This document shows, one piece after another, positions 8,612-18,646 of a stretch of 50,254 nucleotides of DNA. A program made the position numbers and the translations under genes. How positions within the stretch are numbered: the stretch's first letter is position 1; each line of letters opens with the position of its first letter. Source of the stretch: Tranquillimonas alkanivorans (GTDB lineage: Bacteria; Pseudomonadota; Alphaproteobacteria; Rhodobacterales; Rhodobacteraceae); the NCBI RefSeq assembly GCF_900115595.1, contig NZ_FOXA01000018.1, positions 1-50,254 of the forward strand, in the 5' to 3' direction. The notes beneath the pieces are model-generated. The model made no database searches and had not been told where the DNA came from. It saw only the letters and a program-made list of their open reading frames with translations.

Positions 8612-10108
8612 TTACTGCTCCGGGCTGCGCTGCGGCGGGCCGGTCTCAGCCGACTTGCGCAGGGTCACGGAGACGTCACCATGGAGCACCGACACGACCC
8701 TGCGGTTCTCGACACGGCTGAGGCGCGCCACGAGCTCGACGATCGAGTGCCCAGGCAAACTGTCCTCGGTCGGTGGGGGCAGACGCCTCACCAGATCGAC
8801 CGCGTCGGCATCCACGTAGGTGCGAAGAATTAGCTCTTCGTCGCTGAGGCGTTCGCCGTACTGCCTGCGCAATTCGTCGAGACCGGGTTGCGGGTAGTCC
8901 TGTGCTGCAATTTCGCGCGCTCTGGGGCGGTCGAGGATACGGTCCCGCACGTCAGGGTCCATGTGCTCCAGGGCTTCGCGCCCCCAGAGCCCGAGTGCGT
9001 ACTGGATTGAGGGATCTGTTACCTGAGCATAGCGCTGGCTCGTAATCACATTTACTACCGCCTGCGTGCCGACGAACTGGGACAGGGGCGTAATCATGAT
9101 CGGGTAGCCAAAATCGGCGCGCACCCGCGCCGTTTCTTCTAGAACCTCAGGCAGCCGATGTCCCATCCCGACCTTTCGAAGCTGGTATTCGAGGTTGGAT
9201 ATCATTCCCCCAGGCACTTGGTGCTCATAGATGGTCGCATCGAAGGCGCGGGGCCGGCCGACGGGCATTTCCTCGATCCGGGCCACCGCCTCAAGATGAG
9301 CCTGCGCAGCTCCGATCTCGGCAATGTCAATAGGTATATCGTATCCCGCGGCCTGCAAATTCTTTGCGACTGCTATGACGGAGGGCTGCGACGATCCGTC
9401 GGCCAACGGTGGCACCGCTGTATGCACGTGCCGTACGCCCAGCTCGACGGCTTTCTGCACGTTGTAGGTGGCCAGCCCGTTATTGCAGTGCCCATGGAAC
9501 TCGATTGGAATGTCGCCGGCGATGTCGGCGATGCGCGGCAATAGTTGCGCCATCCGTTCGGGCGTCATCAGCCCGCCTACGTCTTTGAGGCACAGTCGCC
9601 ACGGATGCAGACTCGCCGCCTTGGCGACGCGGTCTAGGAAATACGCATCAGTATGCCGTGGAGAAACCGAGTAAACGATGTTAACGACAGATTCCATTCC
9701 CATCGCGCGCAGGCCGTCATGCTCCTCGCGCAGCAGGTCAAAATCGTTCCAAGGGTCCGAGATCCGGGCCACCGTGATCCCGTTGTCGATCACTTTCTGT
9801 ACCAGCAGTTTGCCAACGGATTCGGGCACCTTACCCAACCCGCTGCGATAGCCGGCATGCAGCCGCAGCGGGGTCTTACGGGCCTTGCGTGCGCCGAGGC
9901 GGAGCCACTCGAACGGATCTTCCTTCAGGTCGCGAACCATTTTCTTGATCTGAACGACCGGAACGAAGAACTCCATTGCTTCGAAGCCTGCCCGGTCGAG
10001 ATGCTCTAGCGCCGCCAACATGGTGCCGGTCCGCATATTTAGCGCCCAAAGGCTCTGCTGACCGTCCCTCAGTGTGGTGTCGATCAGGTGCACACGGCTG
10101 TCGGGCAT
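8612..10108 (-). CDS. carboxyltransferase-domain protein (pyruvate/oxaloacetate type)
   Basis: 498 residues of the HMGL-like TIM barrel plus the C-terminal domain found in oxaloacetate decarboxylase alpha and the pyruvate carboxylase carboxyltransferase. DTTLRDGQQS at residues 10-19 is the family signature. Metal ligands are expected at Asp15 or nearby and at His205 and His207 (FHGHCNNG), with the carbamylated lysine at Lys175 (CLKDVGG). It transfers a carboxyl group between biotin and a 2-oxo acid in the cytoplasm. No biotinyl domain is fused. Instead a separate biotin carrier is encoded immediately upstream with a 1-bp gap, so the two probably work as one complex. No biotin carboxylase or sodium-pump subunit is visible nearby. 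Confidence 0.9.
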   Translation of the reverse strand: MPDSRVHLIDTTLRDGQQSLWALNMRTGTMLAALEHLDRAGFEAMEFFVPVVQIKKMVRDLKEDPFEWLRLGARKARKTPLRLHAGYRSGLGKVPESVGKLLVQKVIDNGITVARISDPWNDFDLLREEHDGLRAMGMESVVNIVYSVSPRHTDAYFLDRVAKAASLHPWRLCLKDVGGLMTPERMAQLLPRIADIAGDIPIEFHGHCNNGLATYNVQKAVELGVRHVHTAVPPLADGSSQPSVIAVAKNLQAAGYDIPIDIAEIGAAQAHLEAVARIEEMPVGRPRAFDATIYEHQVPGGMISNLEYQLRKVGMGHRLPEVLEETARVRADFGYPIMITPLSQFVGTQAVVNVITSQRYAQVTDPSIQYALGLWGREALEHMDPDVRDRILDRPRAREIAAQDYPQPGLDELRRQYGERLSDEELILRTYVDADAVDLVRRLPPPTEDSLPGHSIVELVARLSRVENRRVVSVLHGDVSVTLRKSAETGPPQRSPEQ

Positions 10109-10109
10109 G

Positions 10110-10646
10110 TCATGCCTCCGCTGGCTCCACTTCGAACAGGGGCTGGTCGAACTCCACGCTCATGCCATTCTCGACACGGCACCGGACGATGGTGCCGACG
10201 CACCCAGCCTTGACGTCGATGAAAGTTTTCATGACCTCGATGAGGCCGACAGTCGTGTCCTCCGCCACGGACTGGCCGAGCTCGACAAAGGGCCTCGCGC
10301 CTGGTTCGGGCGCCACGTAAAACGTGCCGACCACCGGTGCCTTTACGGATTTGGTACCAGCGGGCGGACCCTCCGTTAGCGGGCTCCCCGTCGGCGGCGT
10401 CTCGCCATCGCGGGAAGATGGCGAGACAGGCTGCTTGGGCTCTTTCGAGATATCCTCGGCCACTGTCGCGCGCGCCGAAGACGGCTCCGTCATCGTCGGT
10501 GCCGCACGAAGATCCGCGGTCTTGCTCGCGAAGATCCGCGTCTGACCCATCGAGATTTCGATGCTATCGAAGGCCGATCTCTCGACGAGCGACAGGATCG
10601 CTTCGATTTCAGCCTGTGTCATGACTTCGTCTGAAGAATTATCCAT
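10110..10646 (-). CDS. biotin carboxyl carrier protein (AccB-like)
   Basis: 178 residues. The N-terminal part (about 10-42) resembles the AccB helix and strand, a Pro/Ser/Thr-rich linker spans about 45-100, and a biotinyl-lipoyl domain occupies 100-175. The biotinylation site is Lys140 in EVMKTF, where the usual motif is E(A/V)MK(M/L). It carries carboxybiotin between a biotin carboxylase and a carboxyltransferase. Its stop lies 1 bp before the start of the carboxyltransferase, indicating coupled translation. It is probably a dedicated second BCCP rather than the fatty-acid-synthesis copy, which would normally sit beside accC. First gene of the carboxyltransferase/TRAP/SDR transcript. Confidence 0.9.
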   Translation of the reverse strand: MDNSSDEVMTQAEIEAILSLVERSAFDSIEISMGQTRIFASKTADLRAAPTMTEPSSARATVAEDISKEPKQPVSPSSRDGETPPTGSPLTEGPPAGTKSVKAPVVGTFYVAPEPGARPFVELGQSVAEDTTVGLIEVMKTFIDVKAGCVGTIVRCRVENGMSVEFDQPLFEVEPAEA

Positions 10647-10805
10647 ATGCTCCGTAACCTCAACGTACCCGTCATCCCGAAACCGGCTCTACGTCGGGTG
10701 ACGTCCCCGATGGCGGACAACGACGTCTCGAAAGGTCCAATGGCCACTTGCTCTCAAGACAGACAGCTTCATCGGTAGCTCGGGCGCAGTGCCGCCGTCA
10801 AGAAA

Positions 10806-10815
10806 TTAGATATCT
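10806..10815. promoter_or_regulatory. candidate operator TTAGATATCT upstream of the BCCP gene
   Basis: TTAGATATCT, with AGATATCT as a perfect palindromic core, lies 160 bp upstream of the BCCP start in the only substantial gap of this region. The same ten bases occur at 16336-16345 ahead of the ABC transporter gene set. A shared regulator, perhaps the GntR at 17925, is inferred. Confidence 0.4.
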
Positions 10816-10921
10816 TACTTCACGGTGTGCCGGACACCCTTTGGGATAGAGGAGAGTAGAGTGATCGGAGGCTTGCTGTCATCGTGCAAGCACAAGAAAT
10901 CGTCCTCCCATTAAAGGCACG

Positions 10922-11829
10922 TCAGACGCCGTCCGAGCGACTGACCTGGCTCTGGCAGAGGTCGCCGCCCAAGGAAGTTGCTCGGACTGAACGACGGGGG
11001 CCATTCTGGTCATGAGAAAGACGACGGTCCGCGGTGGAAGCTAGGCGTGGCACCGATGCGATCAGTTTTTGCGTGTATGCCTCAGATGGGTGATCCAATA
11101 CAGCTTGGGCTGGCCCGTGCTCTACGACCCGACCATCATACATGACCATTACGCGATCGCAGATGTATTCTACAACGGAGATGTCGTGCGTGATAAAAAT
11201 AATCGACAGTCCGATGCGATCGCGAAGGTCAAGGATCATATTTAATATCTGCATCTGAACGGAGACATCCAGCGCTGAAACTGCTTCGTCGGCAACAAGA
11301 AACCGCGGCTCCATCACCAGAGCACGCGCGATGCAAATCCGTTGTCTCTGACCGCCGGAGAACTGGAAGGCATGCTTCTGGGAATCTGCTGCGGAAAGTC
11401 CGACCAGCGTGAGCGTCTCGGCGACCCGCCTTTCACGCTCCTCCCGTGGAACGCCCGCAATGGCGAGTCCCTCGGCCACAACGTCACCCACCTTCATCCT
11501 AGGGTTCAGGGAAGCATATGGGTCTTGGAAAACCATCTGGATGCCTCTTTGCACCGGCGGAAGCTCTGGACCGTCCGCACGAAATAGCGTCCGGCCACTG
11601 ATTGAGAGGCTTCCACCATCCGCATTCTCCAAGCCGACGAGGATTCGGGCCAGGGTCGACTTTCCGCAGCCGCTTTCTCCGACAATCCCGAAGATCTCGC
11701 CTGCCTCTACGTCGAAGCTGACGCCTTTCAGTGCATGGGTCTCCGAGGCGCGGGCGAACCAGCCGTTCGACCGTACGAAAGTTTTGCGAATGTCCCGTGC
11801 GGAAAGTCTCTTTTCGTGCTTGGAGTGGA

Positions 11830-11833
<4 letters not shown>
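10922..11833 (-). CDS. oligopeptide/dipeptide ABC transporter ATPase (DppF-like)
   Basis: 303 residues from the ATG at 11833. Walker A is GESGCGKST, the signature is FSGGQRQR, and Walker B is LVADEAVSALD. The C-terminal ERVVEHGPAQAVLDHPSEAYTQKLI-type stretch and following tail are typical of OppF/DppF. A more upstream start at 11863 exists, but the ATG at 11833 overlaps the preceding stop as ATGA and has AAGG eight bases ahead, so I prefer it. The protein powers uptake on the cytoplasmic face with the ATPase encoded upstream. The last ~35 residues after the usual family end (RLAS) are atypical. It is the last gene of the ABC operon. Confidence 0.93.
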
Positions 11834-12836
<1,003 letters not shown>

Positions 12837-12840
<4 letters not shown>

Positions 12841-13667
12841 GTCAGGTTCAGGTTCTTTTTCGGGTCAAACTGGTCGCGCAGCCAATCTCCGAGGAGGTTC
12901 AGCGCGAGGACCGTGATGAATATGCCAAGGCCGGGCATTACGGCGAGCCACCACGCGCGGGTGATGTAGGAGCGGCCTTCAGCGAGCATCCCGCCCCAGG
13001 TCGCGATCTGCGGCGGCACACCTAGGCCGAGGAAACTGAGGGACGCTTCGGCGAGGATCGCGGTGGCCATGGAGAACGTTGCGACGATGACTGCCGACGC
13101 CATGAGGTTGGGCAGGATGTGGCGTCGCATTATCCACCCCAGCCCGCCGCCCATCACCTTAGAGGCCTCCACGTAGGCCAACGACCGCAGGACCATTGCC
13201 TGCGCGCGAGTGATCCGCGAGTAGGGAATCCAGCGCTGGATGGTCAGGGCCAGAATGACGTTCGCCAAGCTTTGGCCGAAGAAGGCGAGGATCGCGATGG
13301 CCAGAAGGATTGGCGGGAAGGCCCAAAAAGACTCCACGACTTTCTGTGTGATTAGGTCTGGTGTGCCGCGGAGATAGCCCGACAGTGCCCCGACCAGTAC
13401 ACCCACAACGCCCGAAATCAGCACGACTGACGCGGCGATCGCCAGCGAAACCTTCGCCCCAGAAATGATCCGCGCGAGGATATCGCGGCCGAGATGGTCA
13501 GTGCCTAGGATATGACCATCGGTCAGGGGCGGCAGGAGGGAGGCGAGCAGGTTCTGGCGATTTGGATCGAATGGCGTGAGCCAAGATCCAAAAAGCGCGA
13601 GGAATAGGACGAAGCTCAGCATGGATGCGCCCAAGAGAAACTTAAGATTGAGGAGATCTAGCTTCAT
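12837..13667 (-). CDS. dipeptide-type ABC transporter permease (DppC-like)
   Basis: 276 residues with six hydrophobic helices. The N-terminal DGHILGTDHLGRDILARIISGAKVSL region (about 50-75) is the DppC hallmark, and the EAA-loop equivalent (EASKVMGGG...HILPN) lies near residues 167-185 and contacts the ATPases. It is an inner-membrane pore subunit paired with the DppB-like protein encoded 2 bp upstream. The four-base ATGA overlap with the following ATPase gene supports one transcript. Confidence 0.95.
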
Positions 13668-13669
13668 GG

Positions 13670-14680
13670 TTAGCCCTTGCTGCCGCGCAGCCGCGGGTCG
13701 ACGAAAACGTAGAAAATATCGATCAGTAGGTTCAGTGTGATGAATATGATCGTATAGGAGGCAACGATTCCTGTGGTCAGCGGCATGTCCCGGACGCTGA
13801 TAGCCTGAAAGAGCAGGGTGCCGATCCCGGGCCAGGAGAATACCACCTCAACGATGATCGACCCGCTGATGAGTGCGCCCAACTCAAGGCCAATGATCGT
13901 AACTACCGGTATCGCGGCATTTGGGAGAAGGTGCCGGCGAACAATCGCTCGGCGGCTCATGCCTTTGGCCACCGCAGTGAAGACGTGTTCTTCCTGCCCG
14001 GCGTCGATCACCGAGGCGCGCGTGATGCGGGATATAATCCCAATCATTGCCAACGCCAGTGTCAGCGCGGGAAGGGCCAGGTAACGAAATCCTTCGTATA
14101 GGGCATCCCAAGAGCCGGAGAGTAACGCATCTAGCGTCACGAAACCGGTGATCTCGGGCACGGTGACCCCGTAGGGCAGCTGCCCGCTGGAGGGAAACAG
14201 GTTTAGATAGCCGGAAAAGAACAGCACCAGCAGGATACCGACCCAGAAAGAGGGTGCGCTGACGCCAGAGACAGCAACGACAGAGACCACCGCGTCGACG
14301 GTTTTACCCTTTTTCAGCGCGGCTAGAACACCCAAGGGCACCGCCACGACGACCGCCAGGAGCAGGGCATAGAACGAAAGTTCCAGCGTGGCTGGTAGGC
14401 GTTCGCCGATAAGTTCAAACACGGGTGCGCGATAGCGATAGGACTCACCCAGATCAAAGCGGGCAAGATTACTCAGAAACTGCCCGTACTGAATCCAAAT
14501 CGGTCGGTCGAGGCCCCATGCCTCCCGCGTTTCGGCCACCTGTTCGTCGGTAGCGTCATCGGGCAGCAGCAAATCCGCCGCGTCCCCCGGCGCCAGGCGC
14601 AGCAGGCCGAAGATGGCCATCGTAACCAGTAGAAGCACTGGTATTGCGCCTAACAGCCTCGTTGTTATCAGGTGTAGCAA
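13670..14680 (-). CDS. dipeptide-type ABC transporter permease (DppB-like)
   Basis: About 336 residues from a TTG at 14680 that gives the usual DppB beginning (hydrophobic, MLHLITTRLLGAIPVLLL). A longer reading from a GTG at 14731 is possible, but that codon sits in the loop of the terminator following the binding-protein gene and would add a non-family 17-residue leader. GGGGA lies eight bases ahead of the TTG. DppB landmarks are present: AWGLDRPIWIQYGQFL near residue 70, an external loop, and the EAA-type loop (VAKGMSRRAIVRRHLLPNA) near residue 235. The protein has six predicted helices and forms the inner-membrane pore with the DppC-like subunit. Confidence 0.92.
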   Translation of the reverse strand: MLHLITTRLLGAIPVLLLVTMAIFGLLRLAPGDAADLLLPDDATDEQVAETREAWGLDRPIWIQYGQFLSNLARFDLGESYRYRAPVFELIGERLPATLELSFYALLLAVVVAVPLGVLAALKKGKTVDAVVSVVAVSGVSAPSFWVGILLVLFFSGYLNLFPSSGQLPYGVTVPEITGFVTLDALLSGSWDALYEGFRYLALPALTLALAMIGIISRITRASVIDAGQEEHVFTAVAKGMSRRAIVRRHLLPNAAIPVVTIIGLELGALISGSIIVEVVFSWPGIGTLLFQAISVRDMPLTTGIVASYTIIFITLNLLIDIFYVFVDPRLRGSKG

Positions 14681-14710
14681 GTGCCCGTTCCCCAAGGTTC
14701 TCCAACGAAA

Positions 14711-14750
14711 TGCGAAAAAACCGGCCTGCACCCGAAACGCAGGCCGGTTT
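14711..14750 (-). terminator. intrinsic terminator after the ABC binding-protein gene
   Basis: On the minus strand a perfect 12-bp stem (arms 14739-14750 and 14718-14729, 9-nt loop) ends in a run of T's (14715-14720 region). It starts 11 bp past the stop of the binding-protein gene and lies inside the operon, so it likely lowers permease and ATPase expression relative to the binding protein. Confidence 0.9.
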
Positions 14751-14761
14751 AGAGAGACGTC

Positions 14762-16279
14762 TTACATCTCGACGTCGGCTAGCCACACCTCGCCGTCGGC
14801 GCTGGCCTCCCAGTCAATACCCTTCTGTACGCCATGTACCAAGCGGTGCGACCACATGAAGAACATCGGCACTTCCTCGGCAATTAGCTCGGCTGCCTCT
14901 CGGACCACTTGGCAACGCTCATCGGGATCTAGGGTCTGGCGCTCCTTCTGAAGCAGTGCGTCGAGCTCCGGGTTGGAATATCCAATCCGCTGCGTCACGT
15001 CCGTCTCAAGGTACTGCGAAAGCGGCTCGGAGGGGTCGAGAAAGAGGCCGCGTCCAAGGTAGTACATCGGCAGTTCGCCGTTCCGCATCGCGGCGGTCAG
15101 GTTGGCATATTCCGGAACCTGGAGATCGACTTGGAAGCCCACCTCTGTCAGCATCTGCGTCACAATCTCCGAAACTTGGCGATCGGAGATATAGCGCCCG
15201 GATGCTGTCATGAACTCAATTTCCGGACCGCCGTCTTCGTAGCCAGCCTCGGCCAATAGGCGGCGGGACTCCTCGGGGTCATAGTCGATTATGTAGTCGA
15301 GCGGTCCCGTGTAACAGATCTGCTGCTCGCCCAGTGGACCGTCCAGCCGGTCGGCTAGTCCCATGAGAAAGCGATCGATAATCAGGTCTTTGTTGATCGC
15401 ATGCGCCGCGGCCTGCCTGACCCGGACATCGGTCCAGGGCTCAAACTTTGGGTTGAACGCAAGGAACATCTGCTCAATGGATGGACTCTCTACCAGCTTG
15501 ACCGAATCGTTCCCCTCCAGCCGCGATACGAGTTGCGGCGGGATGAGGCGGGCGATTTGCACCTCGCCGTTCATCAGTGCGGTGACGCGCTGTTCGGCTT
15601 CACGGATTTGGCGGTAGACCGCGGTGTCCGGCGCGGATTCGGAGGTGCCGGGGAAGTCAGCGTTCTTCTCGAGCGCGATTTCCTGATCCAGCATGTAGGA
15701 TTTGAGCTTATAGGGTCCCCAGCCGTGGGCTGCTTCCTCGTCTGGATTTTCATGGGCGTCCGCCAACTCAGCACTTGTGATGATGAAGCGGTCGAAGATG
15801 TAGGAGAGGAGGGACGCTAACGGTTCCTTGGTCACGATCTCGAACGTATGGTCGTCGATCGCGCGGATCGTCTCGACCTCGCTGAAGATGTTTTTCTGGA
15901 TGCTATCGGGATCGTTCATAACGCGATCGTAGGAGTGCAGAACGTCCTTCGTCGTCGGGCCCGACCCACCGTCGTGCCGGACTAGGTCTTCGCGCAAGTG
16001 AAAGCGCCAGGTGTTCGGATCGACCACCTCCCAGTCGTCCACAAGGATCCCCTGGTACTCTTTCTCGGCGTAGTTGTAGCGCCCAAGGCAACCATACGTC
16101 TGGCACCACACGGAGTACATCTGTGCGTTGCTCTCGGCATAAGGCGTCGGGGAAGTCATCGGGAAGGTACTGGTCACCATCAGCAGCTTCTCGTCCTGCG
16201 CCACGACGGGCGCGGCGAACCCGACGGCGCCGGCGGCCGCCATCATGCCGGCCAGAATACTTTTTTTCTTCAGTAGCAT
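14762..16279 (-). CDS. ABC transporter substrate-binding protein, family 5 (dipeptide/oligopeptide type)
   Basis: 505 residues. The signal peptide (MLLKKKSIL, a hydrophobic core, then PVVAQ near residue 28) targets it to the periplasm. Bacterial family 5 features include TWRFHLREDLVRHDG and a C-terminal region with YSNPELDALLQKERQTLD. It binds peptides, opines, nickel or other solutes and passes them to the DppB/C-like pore. It is followed by a strong intrinsic terminator and then the permease genes. The upstream gap of 130 bp carries the TTAGATATCT palindrome. With an M20 peptidase and amidase next door, a peptide or amide ligand is the best inference. Confidence 0.94.
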   Translation of the reverse strand: MLLKKKSILAGMMAAAGAVGFAAPVVAQDEKLLMVTSTFPMTSPTPYAESNAQMYSVWCQTYGCLGRYNYAEKEYQGILVDDWEVVDPNTWRFHLREDLVRHDGGSGPTTKDVLHSYDRVMNDPDSIQKNIFSEVETIRAIDDHTFEIVTKEPLASLLSYIFDRFIITSAELADAHENPDEEAAHGWGPYKLKSYMLDQEIALEKNADFPGTSESAPDTAVYRQIREAEQRVTALMNGEVQIARLIPPQLVSRLEGNDSVKLVESPSIEQMFLAFNPKFEPWTDVRVRQAAAHAINKDLIIDRFLMGLADRLDGPLGEQQICYTGPLDYIIDYDPEESRRLLAEAGYEDGGPEIEFMTASGRYISDRQVSEIVTQMLTEVGFQVDLQVPEYANLTAAMRNGELPMYYLGRGLFLDPSEPLSQYLETDVTQRIGYSNPELDALLQKERQTLDPDERCQVVREAAELIAEEVPMFFMWSHRLVHGVQKGIDWEASADGEVWLADVEM

Positions 16280-16335
16280 TGTATTTCTCCCTTTTCGTTG
16301 GTGAGGCGCGCCCGTTTAGCCGAGCATCTTTTTTG

Positions 16336-16345
16336 TTAGATATCT
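16336..16345. promoter_or_regulatory. candidate operator TTAGATATCT ahead of the ABC transporter genes
   Basis: TTAGATATCT (extended perfect palindrome TAGATATCTA at 16337-16346) lies 57 bp upstream of the binding-protein start. The same ten bases occur upstream of the BCCP gene at 10806. The position fits a promoter-proximal repressor site. Confidence 0.45.
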
Positions 16346-16409
16346 ACGTTTTTGCTGTTGCTTCGCTTTGTCCGGCGCTCTGCTCGTATTTCCTCGAGCG
16401 TCCGGCCGC

Positions 16410-17846
16410 TCAGGCGGAGCTCGCTTCCACTCCGCCGGCAACGTTGCCGTCGGCCGCGGAAGCGGCGCCGATGTCCCAGAAAACGCCGGACATCATCGCA
16501 AGCCCGTCCTCGTACAGTTCTAACAGCCCGTGTTCGTCCGGTCCGTGCTGGCCGCATCCGCCGTAGCTCTGCGGCAGCCACATGACCGGCACGCCGAGCG
16601 TCTGCTTGAAATACTCCGAGGGTCCGGAGGCTCCGATGGTCGGAATGATATTCGGCGCCTGCGCCATGGTCTTTTCCATTGAGGAGGCGACCAGCTTAAC
16701 CCAAGGGTCATCTGGATCCGTGCGCGAGGGCGGAAACATGTCGCGTTCTGAGACAAGCTCTACCGCAACCTCCGGAAAACCTTGTTCATCCAGATGCCGT
16801 CGGAGTGCGGGAGCCACGTCCTCGGCACTTGTGTCGACGGTGTGGCGCAGTTGGATCCGCGCCTTCGCCACTCCTGAGACTGCTGGCACTGGATTTTCCG
16901 GCTGGCCGCTGATCGTAGACAGAACGATCGCACTGTTCCACGCGTAGATACGTTCCGCCCGGCTCATGCCCGGTTCGCCCCACCCTTCGTCGGGCACCGG
17001 TGCGCCGGGCAGGTCCTTAACACGCACTGCCTGGCTCGCCTCGCGCACCGCCTGCGGCACATGCTTGGGCCGCCAGCCGTCAACCATGATACGTCCTTCG
17101 CGCGAGATAATGGTCGAGATCGCGTGAGATAAGACCACCGCGGGGTCCTTAAGTAGGCCGCCCCAGTGACCGGAATGATGGCTACCCTCCCGCAGGTCGA
17201 CAACGAGATCGACGGACAGGCCGCCCCGGGTCCCGAGTGTGATGTCGGCGACGTCCATGTTCTGGCGCGGGCCATCGAGCGCAATAAATACGTCTGAAGC
17301 CAAAAGCGCCTTTCGATCGGTAAGAAACTGCGCAAGCCCCGGCGAACCGGCCTCCTCGCCCATCTCGATTAGAACTTTGGCGTTGAAGCCGAGGGCCCCG
17401 CGCTCCTCAATCACAGCACGGAGCGCGTCGATTGCAATTAGATGCTGGCCCTTGTTATCGACCGTGCCCCGCCCGTAGACGCGGTTTCCCTCTATTTTCA
17501 TTGCCCAGGGATCCAGGTCCTCGCGCCAGCGCTCTGGCATCGCTCGCACCACGTCACCGTGACCATAGACCAGCACGGTCGGCAGGTTTTTTCCCTCAAT
17601 CCGGCGGGCGACGAGGAAGGGTCCGTGCTGTGGCAACGGGTTGTCGAAGATGTCGATGGTGAAGCCCATCTTCTCCAGATACGGCCCCACGGCCTCATGG
17701 CAGTAGCGCTCCAGCTCCGACTTGCTCAGGGGCGGATGGCTCTCGCTCCGCACTGCCACGAGGCTGCGAAGCGTATCCAGAAACTCTCCTGAGGTAAGGT
17801 AGCTGCGTCCCCGCGCAATCGCCCTGTCCCGCGCCGTGTCCTGCAT
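16410..17846 (-). CDS. M20-family metallopeptidase/deacylase
   Basis: 478 residues. Zinc-ligand motifs of the M20/ArgE/DapE family are visible: YGHGDV with His96 and Asp98, GRGTVDNKG with Asp130, and the catalytic-base pair in MGEEAGSPG (Glu164-Glu165). A dimerisation domain follows, with the metal-site His supplied late (GGCGQHGPDEH). Related enzymes hydrolyse dipeptides, acylated amino acids or carbamoyl compounds in the cytoplasm. It is encoded on the same strand between the GntR gene and the binding-protein gene, so it probably acts on the imported compound. The last ~25 Ala/Gly-rich residues are unusual. Specificity is not predictable. Confidence 0.92.
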   Translation of the reverse strand: MQDTARDRAIARGRSYLTSGEFLDTLRSLVAVRSESHPPLSKSELERYCHEAVGPYLEKMGFTIDIFDNPLPQHGPFLVARRIEGKNLPTVLVYGHGDVVRAMPERWREDLDPWAMKIEGNRVYGRGTVDNKGQHLIAIDALRAVIEERGALGFNAKVLIEMGEEAGSPGLAQFLTDRKALLASDVFIALDGPRQNMDVADITLGTRGGLSVDLVVDLREGSHHSGHWGGLLKDPAVVLSHAISTIISREGRIMVDGWRPKHVPQAVREASQAVRVKDLPGAPVPDEGWGEPGMSRAERIYAWNSAIVLSTISGQPENPVPAVSGVAKARIQLRHTVDTSAEDVAPALRRHLDEQGFPEVAVELVSERDMFPPSRTDPDDPWVKLVASSMEKTMAQAPNIIPTIGASGPSEYFKQTLGVPVMWLPQSYGGCGQHGPDEHGLLELYEDGLAMMSGVFWDIGAASAADGNVAGGVEASSA

Positions 17847-17924
17847 GTATCTTCCCTTTTTCCTTTCTGCCTCTGACGTCCCGGCGTTCGCTCCATTACC
17901 CGGAGAGGCGGAATACCAGCGGGT

Positions 17925-18605
17925 TCACCTTGGCTTCTGCGCTTCAATGATCTCGACCATTCGGTTGAGCGCGCGCGTTAAGTAGCTGCGGTAGACCTCC
18001 ACGGCTCTTTCCGCGTCTCCCGCTTCGATTTCTTCGAGCACGGAGCGCAGCAGGCCTATGGTGTGGAAATGCTCTTCCCGTGAAGTAGTACGGTAAAGGA
18101 TTACGCGGATGTAGTTGATCCGGCTTAACAGAGCCTCCAGCATCCGCGCTGCGACATGATTGCCACCGCCCTCCCAGATACGCTGTACGAAGCGGCTGAG
18201 CACGCGGGTGTAATCCTCGCCGTCGCGTATTGCTTCCCGCTGCGCCTGCTCCAAAAGTTCCGCCATCGCCTCAAGGTCGGAGGCTGCGCCTTTCTCAATG
18301 TACCGGCGTAGAAGCTCGGATTCGAGTATAAGGCGAAGGTCAAAAATATCGCGAATTTCATGGGCGGTGAGCTCCGCCACGACAAGGCCCCTGCTGCTTT
18401 CCCGCCGCACCAGTCCTTCGGCCTCCAGAAGGCGCAGCGCCTCCCGAACCGAGGTGCGACTGACGCCGGTATCCTCGCAGATACGGCGTTCAATTAGCGG
18501 CTCTCCCGGGCGATAATGCAGGGACATGATGGCTTCACGAATAACATGGGTCGCCTTGTCCCTAAGGGTCTCCCTGTCCGTCCTGACGAGCATTTCCACT
18601 GGCAT
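17925..18605 (-). CDS. GntR-family regulator, FCD (FadR) subgroup
   Basis: 226 residues. The N-terminal winged helix (about 15-80) includes ERRICEDTGVSRTSVREALRLLEAEGLV, the GntR recognition region. The C-terminal all-helical FCD domain (about 88-220) is the ligand-binding part, with Asp/His metal-site candidates. It is located between the amidase and the peptidase, so it likely controls this catabolic gene set in response to the substrate or a product. Possible operators in the region are a TTGTATACAT upstream of the amidase and the two TTAGATATCT sites, the first being closer to the known FadR-subgroup pattern. Confidence 0.93.
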   Translation of the reverse strand: MPVEMLVRTDRETLRDKATHVIREAIMSLHYRPGEPLIERRICEDTGVSRTSVREALRLLEAEGLVRRESSRGLVVAELTAHEIRDIFDLRLILESELLRRYIEKGAASDLEAMAELLEQAQREAIRDGEDYTRVLSRFVQRIWEGGGNHVAARMLEALLSRINYIRVILYRTTSREEHFHTIGLLRSVLEEIEAGDAERAVEVYRSYLTRALNRMVEIIEAQKPR

Positions 18606-18646
18606 CTCCTACTGCAGCGGCAAAGCGGATGTGAGCGCAGCCCGGA

